The notes: generated from the letters alone by a model not told the origin. A stretch of 39,373 nt of DNA from DAOMNN01 sp050486545 (GCA_050486545.1 JBJHDM010000030.1:1-39373); one strand, 5' to 3'; positions 22,969 through 33,430 are shown, counted from the stretch's first letter. A program made the numbers and translations.

Positions 22969-24807
22969 TCAGGCTTCCTCCATCCGGGCCACGAGCCCGG
23001 AACTGCGCCGGGTCGGCATCGCACACGCGGCAGCAAACACCGCTTCGCTGCCGGCCACGGTGACGCCATGCATCGCCCGGGTGACCGCCGTGTAGAGGAG
23101 TTCGCGCGTCATCACGCGGACCGCCTTCGCCGGCAGCAACACCAGCACATATCCGAACTCCGAGCCCTGCGACTTGTGCACGGTCATCGCGAACGCCGTG
23201 TCGTGCACCGGCACGCGCGGCGGCGCCAGCGTACGCCAGCCACCCGCCGGATCGGGGAAGAACACCCGCAACGCACCCGCATCGTCGGGCAGGCAGATCC
23301 CGACGTCGCCGTTGTACAGATGCAGGAGCGCGTCGTTGCGCAGCACGAGCACCGGGCGGCCTGGATACCAGGGCGAGGCCGCCCCCGGATCCAGGCGGTG
23401 CGCGAGCCGCTGGCGCAGCATCCGGGCGAGGCGCTCGTTCACCGCATCCACACCGCGCGATCCCTCGCGCACCGCGCACAGCACGCGAAAACGGTCGAAC
23501 GCCGCGAACACCGGCGCGGGATCGCCATCGAAGCCGGCCAGCGCCTCGGCGTAGGCGACCTGTCCCTGCTCGATCTCACGCCACACCGCCTCCGACGGGG
23601 CCGGTCCGTCATCGGCGATCCAACGTGCCGGACCTTCGGTTTCCCCGCGCAGCCACGCCAGCACATCCTCGCCCGCGCCGGCATTGACGCCCGCCGCGAG
23701 CCGGCCGATCCCCGATCCGGCCGGAAAGCGGTGGCTGTCGACGAGCCACACCACACTGTCGCGCAGCGGCGTCGGGTGCCGAGGCGGCGGCGGGCGGAGC
23801 GCTTCGGCCGCCATCCCGCAGCGTTCGGCCAGCCACGCCCGGCAGGCATCGGACAAGGACGGATCGGCACACAGTTCGGCGAACACCGCGCCGGCCTCGA
23901 CCGCCGCGAGCTGGTCCTGGTCGCCGAGCAGGATCAGGCGCGCATCGGCCGGAAGAGCCTCGACGAGACGGGTGGCGAGCGCCAGATCGAGCATCGACGC
24001 CTCGTCGACGACGAGCACGTCGCACGCCAGCGGATGGTTTGCATCGTGGCGAAAGCGGCCCGCCTGGGGCGTGACGCCGAGCAGGCGGTGAATCGTGAAG
24101 GACTCGTGCGGCAAGCATTCGCGCAGCGACGACGGCAGGTCGGCGGCACGGGCACGCAGCGCATCGAGCATGCGCGCTGCTGCCTTGCCGGTCGGCGCGG
24201 CCAGTGCGACGCGCAGCTCCGGCTGCACGGCCAGCAAGCCGGCGAGCATCGCGGCGACCGTCGTCGTCTTGCCGGTGCCCGGCCCCCCGCTGATCACCAC
24301 CAGCCTGCGCCGCAGGGCCAGCGCGACGGCCAGCTTCTGCCAGTCCGCCGCCCTGGAGCGGAGCGGCGGGAACACCGCCGCGAGGCTTCGCTCGACCGCC
24401 TCGTCGGAATACGCCGCCTCCGGGGCGTTCGCGCGTCGCACCAGCGCGGCCGCGAGCCGCCGCTCCCATTCGTAGTGGCGGCGCAGGTACAGCCGGTCGT
24501 CGCCGTCGAGAATCAGCGGAAACGCGGGTTCGGCCGGCGTTCCGACGACCCGGCTGTCGCGCAGCGCGGAGCGCAGTGCGCCGACCGGCTGGGGGATGTC
24601 GTCGCCGTCGTGGACGATCTCGTCGAGCGACACGCAGACGTGTCCCTCCGCATTCGCGAGGCTCACCCGCTGCACCGCCCGGCGCAGCATGCCCAGCGAG
24701 GCCTCGGGCGCTCCGCACTCCCGCGCCCAGGCAAGGACATGCGCAGCCAGGCCCTGTGCGAGATCGCGTGCCGCCGTCCCCCCGGAGGCCGGTTCGTTGT
24801 CGCTCAT
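22969..24807 (-). CDS. recD: Exodeoxyribonuclease V subunit RecD
   Basis: A 612-residue 5'-3' helicase subunit of the RecBCD double-strand break repair nuclease/helicase. Walker A is GGPGTGKT (174-181), the DEAS Walker B lies in LVVDEASMLDLALATRLV, GDQDQLAAVEAGAVFAEL follows, and the C-terminal UvrD-like motif TVHKSQGSEFGYVLVLLP with LLYTAVTRA is intact. Length equals E. coli RecD (608). Start ATG 24807 overlaps the recB stop as ATGA; the longer open frame to 25890 is antisense-like reading inside recB. Last gene of recC-recB-recD. Confidence 0.96.
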   Translation of the reverse strand: MSDNEPASGGTAARDLAQGLAAHVLAWARECGAPEASLGMLRRAVQRVSLANAEGHVCVSLDEIVHDGDDIPQPVGALRSALRDSRVVGTPAEPAFPLILDGDDRLYLRRHYEWERRLAAALVRRANAPEAAYSDEAVERSLAAVFPPLRSRAADWQKLAVALALRRRLVVISGGPGTGKTTTVAAMLAGLLAVQPELRVALAAPTGKAAARMLDALRARAADLPSSLRECLPHESFTIHRLLGVTPQAGRFRHDANHPLACDVLVVDEASMLDLALATRLVEALPADARLILLGDQDQLAAVEAGAVFAELCADPSLSDACRAWLAERCGMAAEALRPPPPRHPTPLRDSVVWLVDSHRFPAGSGIGRLAAGVNAGAGEDVLAWLRGETEGPARWIADDGPAPSEAVWREIEQGQVAYAEALAGFDGDPAPVFAAFDRFRVLCAVREGSRGVDAVNERLARMLRQRLAHRLDPGAASPWYPGRPVLVLRNDALLHLYNGDVGICLPDDAGALRVFFPDPAGGWRTLAPPRVPVHDTAFAMTVHKSQGSEFGYVLVLLPAKAVRVMTRELLYTAVTRAMHGVTVAGSEAVFAAACAMPTRRSSGLVARMEEA

Positions 24808-27800
24808 CGCCCTCCCTCCCCGGCTGCGGCCCCGTCGCCGACGAGCCGGTCGAGTCCGTCGAGCACCTCTGCCTCGACACGATGGAAATAGACCCCGGTC
24901 GCCCGTCCCCCCGCCTGCCACGCCGGGCGTACCCCGCGCACGAACAGGTAGAGCACGCCGCCGAACCGGGTCTCGAAGTCGTAGTCCGGCAGGCTGCGCC
25001 GGAGATGGCGGTGCAAGGCGACGCTGTAGAGCAGATGCTGCAGATGGTAGCCGTGATCGCGCATGGCAGCCTCGAGCCGATCGGGCGCGTAATCGTCTGC
25101 GGCATAACCCAGGTGGTTCGATTTCCAGTCCAGGAGGTAGAAGCGCCCCCCGTGCTCGAACACCAGGTCGATATAGCCCTTGAGGTAGCCCGAAAGCGGC
25201 GCGAATCCCAGGCGCGGCCCCGCATAGCCGTGCCGTGCGAGCCAGTCGTTGAGCGCTTCGGACGAGAGCTGCGGCACCGGGAGGTGAAAGCCCAGTTCGA
25301 CGAGGCGGCGCGAACGCGCCACGGTATTCAGCACGATTCCGTCGGGCAGGGGCGTGGCCAGCACGTTCGCGAGCATGCCGCCGAGCATGCGGCGATGCCG
25401 TTGCCGCGCCTCGTCCGGGGCCAGGTTGCCGGCCCGCTGGGGATGCTCGGCCAGCGCACGCTCGATCGCCGGTTCCCGGGTCGCGGCATCGACGAAATCG
25501 ACCCGTTCGAACACCGCGTGCACGCAGTCGCCCGCGAGCGGCCCGCGCGGAAAGTGCAGGATGTCGTCGGCGGGCGGTGCGTCCTCCGGCAACGACAACT
25601 GGGGGTCGATCGTCGGCGTCCCACCCCCGTCGCCACGCGCGTCGTGATCGCGGGCGGCTTCCTCCCGGGTCGCGCCGTGGCTCAGGGCGCTGAAACTGCC
25701 GATCCGCCAGCCCGCAGGTACTCGCTGGGGCGGCAGCGCCTGCAGCGAATCGGCCGGCAGCGCCGTCGGTTCGAAGCGCTCGCCGACCGGTTCGGGCAGC
25801 TCCCCCAGCGAGATGTCCGCACAGGCGCCCTGCTGCAGGCGCTCCCAGGCGCTGCGGATGTCGTCGGGTCCTGGCTTGGCTTCGGTCCACTGCGCATGGG
25901 TCATGTCGCGGCCGGCGACCAGCCAGTTGAGCAGGCTGCGCACGCTCTCGGTCGCGGAGACGTTGCGCCCGTGCGCACGCCGGTAGCAGCCGGCGACGAG
26001 GACGCAGCGATGCACCGCCCGCGTGAGTGCGACGTAGATCAGGCGCAACTGCTCCGCGTCGCGCTCGCGTCGCTGCCGCGCCTTCACCTCCTTGTCCGCA
26101 CGCGCCTCGGGGCGAAAATCCAGGACGAGTCGTGGTTGCCCCGCATCACCGGGTTCGTCATGGTAGACCGCCCCCTCGCCGTCGTCCCCGGGGGACGGAT
26201 ACCCGTCGAACAGGAACGGACAGAACACGATGCCGTACTCCAGCCCCTTGGCGCGATGCACGGTGACGATCTGCACCAGGTTGCGGTCGGACTCCAGGCG
26301 CAGCAGGCCGGCCTCGCCCGCGGACGGCTCGGCCCGCCGGCTCGCGAACCAGCGCAGCAGTGCATCGGGCGACGGATGGGTCGCCGCGGCCTCGTGCAGG
26401 CACTCGGCCAGGTGCAGCAGGTTGGTCAGGCGGCGCTCGCCGTCCGCCCACGACAGCAGGCGTCGCATCACGCCTGCGTCGGCGATCCACTCGCGCAGCA
26501 TCACGCCGCAGCCGCGCACCTGCCACGCCTCGCGCCAGCGCATGAAGTCGCCGAGACGTTCCATCAGTGCCCCGTCGTCGGCCGCGAGCGCATCGAGGGC
26601 CGTCGCCTCGAAGCCCATCAGCGTGGTCGCCAGCGCCGCGAACAGCAGCGGTTGGCGCGACGGTTCCTCGATCGCGATCAGCACGCGCTCCAGCTCCTCG
26701 GCCTCGGCGCTGTGGAACACGCTCGCCTGCGACAGCTCGACGCTGCCCACGCCGAGGGCGGCCAGCGCCTCGCGCACGCGGGTGCCCTGGCGGTGGCTGC
26801 GCACGAGCACCGCGATGTCGCCGGCACGCAGGCCGCGATCGTCGAGCCGGATGCGTCCGGCAGCGCCCTCGCGCAGCAGGCGTGCGATCTCGGACGCAGT
26901 CGCCGCGGTGGCCCGTGCGAGCGCATCGGCCCGCATCGGCGGCTCGCCTTCCTCGTTTTCGGGAAGCCACCAGACGCTGAGCGGCGCGGCGCCCGTGCCG
27001 CTCTCGTCGACGAAGCGCTGACGCGGGCGCTCGCCCTCGCGCACCGCGGCGAATTCCAGTCCGTCGAGGACGAAGGCTTGCGGATTGGCCTCGAACAGCC
27101 GGTTGCAGGCACGGATCAACCCGGCGGCCGAGCGCTGGTTCTCGCGCAGCGTCCACGCACGGTCGGCATGGCGCCGCGCGTCGAGGTAGGTCTGCAGGTC
27201 GGCGTTGCGGAAACTGTAGATCGCCTGCTTCGGATCCCCCACCAGGAACAGGTGGCCGTGACGCCCGTCCTCGGCGTAGATCCGGCGGAAGATGTCGAAC
27301 TGCAGCGGATCGGTATCCTGGAACTCGTCGATCAGCGCGGCCGGATAGCGACGGTGCAGTTCCCCGGCCAGCCAGGGATTGCGCCCGCCGGCCAGCGCAC
27401 GATGCACGTTGAACAAAATGTCGTCGAACGCGATCGTGCGTCGTTCGCGCTTGAGCGTACGCAGCCGCTCGAGACTCTCCTCGATGAACCGACGGAGCAG
27501 GCACAGGCGTTCGTGCTCGAGCTGCGCGACCGTTTCCGCCTGCACGTCGAGAAAGCGCCCGGCGGCATCGTAGAACGCATGGCGGGGCGTCGTGGCATTG
27601 CGCTTGGTGCGCGCCTCGAGCGTCGCCGCCGAGAAGAGTTCCAGCCTGAGGCCCTTGACCGGGACGAGCGGATCGGCCCCGCGCAGGTAGGCGCCCCAGG
27701 CCTGTGCGGCGGCCTGCACGGACTCGGCCTTGTAGCTGTTGGCATTGAGCTGGCCGAGCGAGTCCAGCAGCAGGCCGGTCGCGTCCTCACCGCCCGATTC

Positions 27801-28505
27801 CCATTGCCGCACGGCCTCGGCGAACGCCGAGCCGAGCGCGGCCGGATCGGCCGAACCGCCCGCGGCCGGGTCGGGCCAGCGCCGTTCGGCCATCGGGCGG
27901 GCCTGGCAGCGACGCAGCAGTTCCGCCCAGCGTTCCGGACTGTCCCCGCGCGCGATCAGCAAGGCCCCGAGCTCGGCCGAACAGTGATCGCTGGCGATCT
28001 GCCGACGCCAGAAATCGCGCGTGACTTCGAGGCGCAGTTCGAGGTCGTCCTCGCCCAGTTCGAGCGCGAACGGCAGGCCCGCGGCAAACGGCGTCTCCGC
28101 CAGCGCGCGCTGGCAGTAGCCGTGGATCGTGAAGATCGCCGCCTCGTCGAAGGCCTGCAACGCGACGTCCAGACGTGCCCGCAGCGTGGCGGGCGCATGC
28201 CCCCGCGCCTCCAGCGCGGCGAGCAGGCGATCGACGAAGGGATCGGACCCGCCCGCGGCCCCGCCCAGGCGGTTCTTCACCTCGACGATGCGCGCGCGGA
28301 TGCGCGCCTTGAGCTCGGCGGTCGCCGCACGCGTGAAGGTCACGACGAGCACCTGCTGCACCTCGAAACCGGCTTCGAGCAGCAGGCGCAGGTACAGCCC
28401 GCACAGGTTCCAGGTCTTTCCCGTACCGGCCGAAGCCTCGATCAGGTGGATGCCGTCGAGCGGGCAGTGAAAGACGTCGAGGTCGTGCATCTCGGCTGCG
28501 CTCAT
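24804..28505 (-). CDS. recB: Exodeoxyribonuclease V subunit RecB
   Basis: A 1233-residue 3'-5' helicase and nuclease subunit. The UvrD/Rep helicase starts with EASAGTGKTWNLCGLYLR (about 23-40); LIDEFQDTDPLQFDIF (near 390-405) is the Walker B, then VGDPKQAIYSFRNAD and VTVHRAKGLEYGIVF. The C-terminal RecB nuclease domain has GYIDLVFEHGGRFYLLDWKSNHLG, whose LLDWKSN core (near 1125) holds the catalytic Asp and Lys. Both activities look intact. The start ATG overlaps the recC stop by 4 bp (28502-28505); MHDLDVF a few codons later is possible. Confidence 0.97.
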   Translation of the reverse strand: MSAAEMHDLDVFHCPLDGIHLIEASAGTGKTWNLCGLYLRLLLEAGFEVQQVLVVTFTRAATAELKARIRARIVEVKNRLGGAAGGSDPFVDRLLAALEARGHAPATLRARLDVALQAFDEAAIFTIHGYCQRALAETPFAAGLPFALELGEDDLELRLEVTRDFWRRQIASDHCSAELGALLIARGDSPERWAELLRRCQARPMAERRWPDPAAGGSADPAALGSAFAEAVRQWESGGEDATGLLLDSLGQLNANSYKAESVQAAAQAWGAYLRGADPLVPVKGLRLELFSAATLEARTKRNATTPRHAFYDAAGRFLDVQAETVAQLEHERLCLLRRFIEESLERLRTLKRERRTIAFDDILFNVHRALAGGRNPWLAGELHRRYPAALIDEFQDTDPLQFDIFRRIYAEDGRHGHLFLVGDPKQAIYSFRNADLQTYLDARRHADRAWTLRENQRSAAGLIRACNRLFEANPQAFVLDGLEFAAVREGERPRQRFVDESGTGAAPLSVWWLPENEEGEPPMRADALARATAATASEIARLLREGAAGRIRLDDRGLRAGDIAVLVRSHRQGTRVREALAALGVGSVELSQASVFHSAEAEELERVLIAIEEPSRQPLLFAALATTLMGFEATALDALAADDGALMERLGDFMRWREAWQVRGCGVMLREWIADAGVMRRLLSWADGERRLTNLLHLAECLHEAAATHPSPDALLRWFASRRAEPSAGEAGLLRLESDRNLVQIVTVHRAKGLEYGIVFCPFLFDGYPSPGDDGEGAVYHDEPGDAGQPRLVLDFRPEARADKEVKARQRRERDAEQLRLIYVALTRAVHRCVLVAGCYRRAHGRNVSATESVRSLLNWLVAGRDMTHAQWTEAKPGPDDIRSAWERLQQGACADISLGELPEPVGERFEPTALPADSLQALPPQRVPAGWRIGSFSALSHGATREEAARDHDARGDGGGTPTIDPQLSLPEDAPPADDILHFPRGPLAGDCVHAVFERVDFVDAATREPAIERALAEHPQRAGNLAPDEARQRHRRMLGGMLANVLATPLPDGIVLNTVARSRRLVELGFHLPVPQLSSEALNDWLARHGYAGPRLGFAPLSGYLKGYIDLVFEHGGRFYLLDWKSNHLGYAADDYAPDRLEAAMRDHGYHLQHLLYSVALHRHLRRSLPDYDFETRFGGVLYLFVRGVRPAWQAGGRATGVYFHRVEAEVLDGLDRLVGDGAAAGEGGR

Positions 28506-31500
28506 GTCGGCTCCACGAGGTGCTCGACGAGCGGTGCGAGAATCCGTTCGGCCAGATCGAAGAAAGTCGCGTCAAAGGGGTCGTCCGGTCCGCGGAACGC
28601 AAGCCGGATCCAGGGATCGCGCCGTTCGCCGAATTCCGGCCGACCGCCGCCGGTCCATTTCTTCCGGGCCGCATCGCGACTTTGATCGTTGGCGACCCAG
28701 GCCCAGGCGCTCTTCGGGAAGAACGGCAGCGGCCGACACAATCCCGCACGGTACACCTCGAGAAGTTCGGCAAGCCGCGCGCGAGCCTCCGTGCAGGCAA
28801 CGAAACGACGCACGCCATCGCGCGCATGCCACTGCGTGTTCGGCGCCACTCCCTCGGGCGTGGCTGCACACAGCACGAGATGGACGATCCACGCCGACAG
28901 GTAGTCGCCCGCACGCATGTCGTCGTAGCGATGGCGCACGAGACCTTCTGGCCGCAGGTCCCCGAAACCGGCCTGAAGCCGCCAGTGCTCGCCGCCGAGA
29001 TCGAAGTCGAGCCCGATCGTCCGGGCGGGCGGCGGCTCGGGGGCCAGCGCGCCGCGCAGGCGATCCACGAAGCCGCGCAGGGTTTCCAGTTCGCGCACGA
29101 GAAAGCGCTCACCGAGCGCACCCGCCGGGTACTCGCCCGTCGCCGCGGCGAGTGCCTGCAGGGTGTGCGCGTCCGCACCGGCGAGCAATGCCGGCATCAG
29201 CCGGTCGGCCAGGCGACGGCGCTCTTCGTAGCCGGGCAGGAAAGGCTCGTCGTCGCACAGCTCCTCGTCGCCTTCGGCCAGGCGCAGGCCAAGCCGTTCC
29301 TGCAGCAGGAAGCGACTCGGGTTGCGGAAGAAAGCCGCGAGACGTTCCACGTCGCACACGCGCCACGTCTCGTCCGGTGGCGGCAGCGGGGCACCGAAGA
29401 AGGGGACGTGCAACGCATCCGCCGCATTGTCGACGGCATCGGCATCGACCTCCTCCTCGTCCATTTCGGCGCTGCCGCGAACCGCCGTCGCGGCCGCCCC
29501 GGCAGCCCGCTCGCGCTGAGCGCGCAGTGCGGCGCAGATCTCCGCGTCGTGGCTCGCAAGTCGCGGATCGCGGCCCGGTTCGTCGGCAAAGTACGCCGTC
29601 GAAAAGGCCTGCAAGGGATGGATCACCGTCAGGCGCGCGCGCGCGCGGGCGAGCGCGGCCGGGTCGTCCGGATCGGTCGCACAGGCGCGCGCCACGTAGT
29701 CGAGCAGCTCGTCGACGAGGACCGAAGGCGGCTTCTCGCTGTTGTCGCGCACGCTGCGCCCCGCATACGACAGGTGCAGCCAGCCGCGTGCCGACAGCAC
29801 GAGGTCGAGAAAGAGGTTGCGCTCGTCGTCGCGACGCTGGCGGTCGCCGCGCGCGGGGCGCTGCGCCATCAGGTCGAACTCGTCGGCCCGGTCGCTGCCC
29901 GGGAACGCGCCGTCATCCAGGCCGATGGCGCACACCACCCGGAAGGGCAGGCTGCGCAGGCTGCTCAGCGCGGAGAACGTCACCACGCCCGACGGCACGC
30001 CGCCACGCGCCGGATCGTCGAGCCGTGCGGCCAGCGCGCCCTGCACGACCTCCAGCGAAAGCGGCGTGGCAACCTCCGCCGCGACCTGGTCGGCATGCAG
30101 CTCGCCCACGGCCACGCGGACCTCGCGCAGGTCGTCGGCCCATTCCGCCGTGGCCGGCACCAGCGATTCCAGCGTATCGAGCAGGACCGCGCGCCAACCG
30201 TCGGGATCGTGCTTGCGCCGGCACGCGGCCTGCAAGGTCTTCAGCGTCTCGGCGAACCGCCACAACCGCCCGAGCGCGAGTGCACCGCTGCCCTCCGGGT
30301 GGCCGGCCCCGATCCGGCCGGCAAAGGGTTCGGATTCCCCCTCGCCCCAGGCGTGGGCGAGGAACAGGCGGTGCAGCCCCTCGGACAGGGAATATCGGGC
30401 GAAGGCCGGCAAGCCGAGGCGGCTGCGATGCTCGGCATCGAGCCCCCAGCGCACGCCTGCGGCATCGAGCCAGGTGTGCACCCGGGCAAGGTCCGCGGCG
30501 TCGAGTCCGAAACGCTGCGCCACGGGCGGCTGCCGGAGCAGTTCGAAGAGACCGCTCACGGGCAGGCGGCCGGCGGCGAGCGACAGGGCGAGATCGAGCA
30601 CGCGCGCGACCGGATTGACCCGCGTGCGCCCGCGACCGGTGATCCGGAACGGGATGCGGCGGCCGGCCGGCGCGGTGCCGAACACGGCCTCGATCAGCGG
30701 CGCGGCCTTTTCCAGGTCGGGCGTCACGACGAGGACCTCCTGCGGTCGTGGCGAATCCTGCTGCGCGAACAGACCGAGCAGGCGATCGTGCAGCACCTCC
30801 AGCTCGCGCGTCAGCGAATGACACACATGGACCTCGATGCTGCGGTCGTCCTCGGCCAGCACGGCGCTGCCCGGTTCAAGTTCGACCAGGTCGAGCACGG
30901 CGTTCTGGATGCGCGCGAGCAGACGCTCGCCTTCGGCCGGCACGAACAGGCCATCCTCGACCTCGGCGGCGGCTTCGCCTTCGAACAACAGGTCGATGTG
31001 CGCTTGCGTCTGCCGCCCCCAGGCCGCGAGCAGGCGGTTGCCGGTCTCGTGGTACAGCTCGCGCTGCTGCCCGATCAGCCACGACAGGCGCCGCGGCTCG
31101 ACGATCTCGAACCAGTATTCGCGGCACGGATTGAGCACGTAGAGCCGAACCTCCACGTGCTCGGCGAGCCGTTGCAGGATGTCGCGGTACAAGGGCGGCA
31201 GCGCGGGCAGGCAGAACACATGCACGGAACGCGCAAGTGCCGGGAAAGCGCCCGGGCCGGACGCATCGATTGCCGCGAAGAAGGCACTCGCGGGATGCTC
31301 GCCGTGCACGCCGGCGGCGCGGCTCGCACGACGCCACAGCTCGGCCTGCCAGGCCTCGTCCTCGCGGCACCCGGGGGGCAGTTCGGTCACCGCGCGCCCT
31401 GCCGACCACGCCACTAGCCAGCCGGGCCGGTACGTAAGGTAGTGGTCGAGCAGCCGCGCCACCCGCGCGGCCAGTTCGAAGCGCATCGCGTCGTCCGACT

Positions 31501-31843
31501 GCTCGAGATAGCGCGCCAGCCGGGGATGGGCGGCGATCCAGCCGGACTCGCCGAGGCTCTCGAACAGGCGCCACACCAGCCGTGAGGGTGCGAAGGGGGA
31601 CTCCTCGCCGACCGGCACGACCTGGTCGATCTGGCGCCACAGCCACTGCGCGAGATATGAAAAGCGCAGGTTCGCGGCAACGCCCTCGCGCTCGGCCACC
31701 GCCAGTTCGACGCTGCGGCGCAAGGCGGTACTTGGCACGAGGATCTCGCGCACTCCGAACGGACCGGGCCGCTCCTCGGCAAGCCGTGCAAGCAAGGTAT
31801 CGAGCAGGAGTTCGTAGCGGTTCGAGAACGCGAGCGAGAGCAT
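28502..31843 (-). CDS. recC: Exodeoxyribonuclease V subunit RecC
   Basis: A 1113-residue RecC subunit (E. coli RecC is 1122): inactive helicase and nuclease folds that split the DNA strands and read Chi in enteric relatives. The N-terminus MLSLAFSNRYELLLDTLLARL is typical, followed by FSYLAQWLWRQIDQVVP and, mid-protein, RIPFRITGRGRTRVNPVARVLDLALSLAAGRLP and FRVVCAIGLDDGAFPGSDRADEFDLMAQRPARGDRQRRDDERNLFLDLVLSA. The start is ATG 31843; the frame is open to 31903 but the extra 20 residues are not family-like. First gene of the recCBD operon; the 177 bp upstream is shared with the divergent gene at 32021. Confidence 0.95.
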   Translation of the reverse strand: MLSLAFSNRYELLLDTLLARLAEERPGPFGVREILVPSTALRRSVELAVAEREGVAANLRFSYLAQWLWRQIDQVVPVGEESPFAPSRLVWRLFESLGESGWIAAHPRLARYLEQSDDAMRFELAARVARLLDHYLTYRPGWLVAWSAGRAVTELPPGCREDEAWQAELWRRASRAAGVHGEHPASAFFAAIDASGPGAFPALARSVHVFCLPALPPLYRDILQRLAEHVEVRLYVLNPCREYWFEIVEPRRLSWLIGQQRELYHETGNRLLAAWGRQTQAHIDLLFEGEAAAEVEDGLFVPAEGERLLARIQNAVLDLVELEPGSAVLAEDDRSIEVHVCHSLTRELEVLHDRLLGLFAQQDSPRPQEVLVVTPDLEKAAPLIEAVFGTAPAGRRIPFRITGRGRTRVNPVARVLDLALSLAAGRLPVSGLFELLRQPPVAQRFGLDAADLARVHTWLDAAGVRWGLDAEHRSRLGLPAFARYSLSEGLHRLFLAHAWGEGESEPFAGRIGAGHPEGSGALALGRLWRFAETLKTLQAACRRKHDPDGWRAVLLDTLESLVPATAEWADDLREVRVAVGELHADQVAAEVATPLSLEVVQGALAARLDDPARGGVPSGVVTFSALSSLRSLPFRVVCAIGLDDGAFPGSDRADEFDLMAQRPARGDRQRRDDERNLFLDLVLSARGWLHLSYAGRSVRDNSEKPPSVLVDELLDYVARACATDPDDPAALARARARLTVIHPLQAFSTAYFADEPGRDPRLASHDAEICAALRAQRERAAGAAATAVRGSAEMDEEEVDADAVDNAADALHVPFFGAPLPPPDETWRVCDVERLAAFFRNPSRFLLQERLGLRLAEGDEELCDDEPFLPGYEERRRLADRLMPALLAGADAHTLQALAAATGEYPAGALGERFLVRELETLRGFVDRLRGALAPEPPPARTIGLDFDLGGEHWRLQAGFGDLRPEGLVRHRYDDMRAGDYLSAWIVHLVLCAATPEGVAPNTQWHARDGVRRFVACTEARARLAELLEVYRAGLCRPLPFFPKSAWAWVANDQSRDAARKKWTGGGRPEFGERRDPWIRLAFRGPDDPFDATFFDLAERILAPLVEHLVEPT

Positions 31844-32020
31844 GGCGCACCGTGCGGGGGCGAACCGCCATGTTACCCGCTCGCATGCTCCGGCGGGCCA
31901 CATGCCGGTATCGCATCCCGGTCCACGATATCATTCGGTCCTGCACAGCATGCCGGCTCTTCACACCCCACGGGCCCCGGGGCCGGCGTCCTTCATGACC
32001 AGAACCGGAAACCGAACGTC

Positions 32021-33430
32021 ATGCCCAAGCGCGAACCCACCCTGACCACCGACCAGAAGGCCCTGGCGGTCAACCTCGACAAGTACAAGTACGGCTCCAT
32101 CGTCGAGATCGGTGCGGGCCAGGAAGTCGCGCGCCGCTTCTTTCAGGTCGGCGCCGCCGCCGGCACGATCGCCAAGACGATGTCGGCCTACGACATGGCC
32201 GTCAGCGACGACATCTACGGCCCCGTCGACCGCTACGTGAGCCGTGCGCGGCTCATGCAGATGCTCGACAAGGAGTTCGACCAGGTCGTCAATCGGCTCG
32301 CCGGCGTGCGCTCGCGCAACACGACCTTCTTCGCCTATGCGGCCACCGTCACGGCGCGCAGCTTCCGGCAGCAGAACGAGTGCCATGGCTGGGTCGGCAT
32401 CCGCCTGCAGCTGCATCCGAACGCGGCGCCCAGCGACATCGTCCTGCACGTGCGCATGCTCGACAACGACAACGCGCTGCAGGCCGAAGCCCTGGGCATT
32501 CTCGGCGTCAATCTCATCCACGGCGCGTTCGAATACCACACCCATCCGGAGTGGATCGTCGAGTGCCTCAGCGACGGACTCGGCTCGGACCGCATCGAGG
32601 TCGACGTGATCCATTTCGCCGGCCCGTACTTCGAGGAGGTCGAGAACCGCCTGATGAACCTGCACCTGATCCGTAGCTGGCTGACCCGCGCGGTCGTCTT
32701 CAGCCCGTCGGGCGAGGTCGTGGTCCCGGGCGAGCTGTTCCACCGCAAGCCGGTGCTGGTGATCCGGGGCAGCTTCAAGCCGGTCACCAACGTCAACGTC
32801 GACATGATGCTGGCCGGCCAGCGCCAGTTCACGCAGCTCTCGGGCGTCGACGAGAACAGCATGGTGTCGCTCGCCGAGATCACGATGAACTCCCTGGTTA
32901 CGGGCGACAACGTCGATGACGCCGATTTCCTAGCGCGCGTCGACCTGCTCGCCTCGCTCGGCTACACGGTGATGATCTCCGACTACGTGCGCTTCTTCCG
33001 CCTGCGCGCCTACCTGCGCCGCTACACGCAGAAGCTGATCGGCATCGTGCTGAGCGTGCGCGACTTCGAAACCCTGTTCGACGAGAAATACTACGAGGGC
33101 ATGGAAGGGGGCATCCTGGAGGCCTTCGGCAAGCTCTTCCCCGACAACACGCAGGTCTACGCCTACCCGTCGCGCCGCCGCGGCGAGACCGAGCTCGTCA
33201 CCCTGGCCAACGCCCAGGTTCCCCCGCACCTGCGCCACCTCTACGCGCACCTGACCGAGAACCGCAAGCTGATCGGCATCGAGCACTACGACGAGAACCA
33301 GTTGCACATAGACGTCGCGGAAGTGCTCGCCGGCCTGCGCGGCGGACGCGGAAACTGGGAGAAGGACGTGCCCGAAGTCGTCGCCCGCCAGATCATCGAG
33401 CGCCGGCTGCTCGGCTACGACAGCGAATAG
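32021..33430 (+). CDS. Conserved protein of unknown function (KYGSIVEIGAGQEVAR family)
   Basis: A 469-residue soluble-looking protein I recognise only as a conserved bacterial family; database names such as nucleotide adenylyltransferase or TonB receptor appear on relatives but I see no motif supporting them. The most distinctive N-terminal stretch is KYGSIVEIGAGQEVARRFFQVGAAAGTIAKTMSAYDM (about 23-59), where EIGAGQE superficially resembles a nucleotide- or SAM-binding loop. NECHGWVGIRLQ, HPEWIVECLSDGL and RNRKLIGIEHYDENQL-like segments look conserved. There is no signal peptide, membrane helix or repeat. It is divergent from recC and has its own 177-bp upstream region; 65 bp precede the ankyrin gene. 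Function unknown. Confidence 0.85.
   Translation: MPKREPTLTTDQKALAVNLDKYKYGSIVEIGAGQEVARRFFQVGAAAGTIAKTMSAYDMAVSDDIYGPVDRYVSRARLMQMLDKEFDQVVNRLAGVRSRNTTFFAYAATVTARSFRQQNECHGWVGIRLQLHPNAAPSDIVLHVRMLDNDNALQAEALGILGVNLIHGAFEYHTHPEWIVECLSDGLGSDRIEVDVIHFAGPYFEEVENRLMNLHLIRSWLTRAVVFSPSGEVVVPGELFHRKPVLVIRGSFKPVTNVNVDMMLAGQRQFTQLSGVDENSMVSLAEITMNSLVTGDNVDDADFLARVDLLASLGYTVMISDYVRFFRLRAYLRRYTQKLIGIVLSVRDFETLFDEKYYEGMEGGILEAFGKLFPDNTQVYAYPSRRRGETELVTLANAQVPPHLRHLYAHLTENRKLIGIEHYDENQLHIDVAEVLAGLRGGRGNWEKDVPEVVARQIIERRLLGYDSE

Noticed and set aside
24576..28685. A plus-strand open frame of about 1370 codons
   Set aside because: It runs antisense through all of recB, whose helicase and nuclease motifs are clear; the predicted protein has no recognisable domain.
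28520..31417. A plus-strand open frame of about 965 codons
   Set aside because: Antisense shadow of recC; no domain and biased composition.
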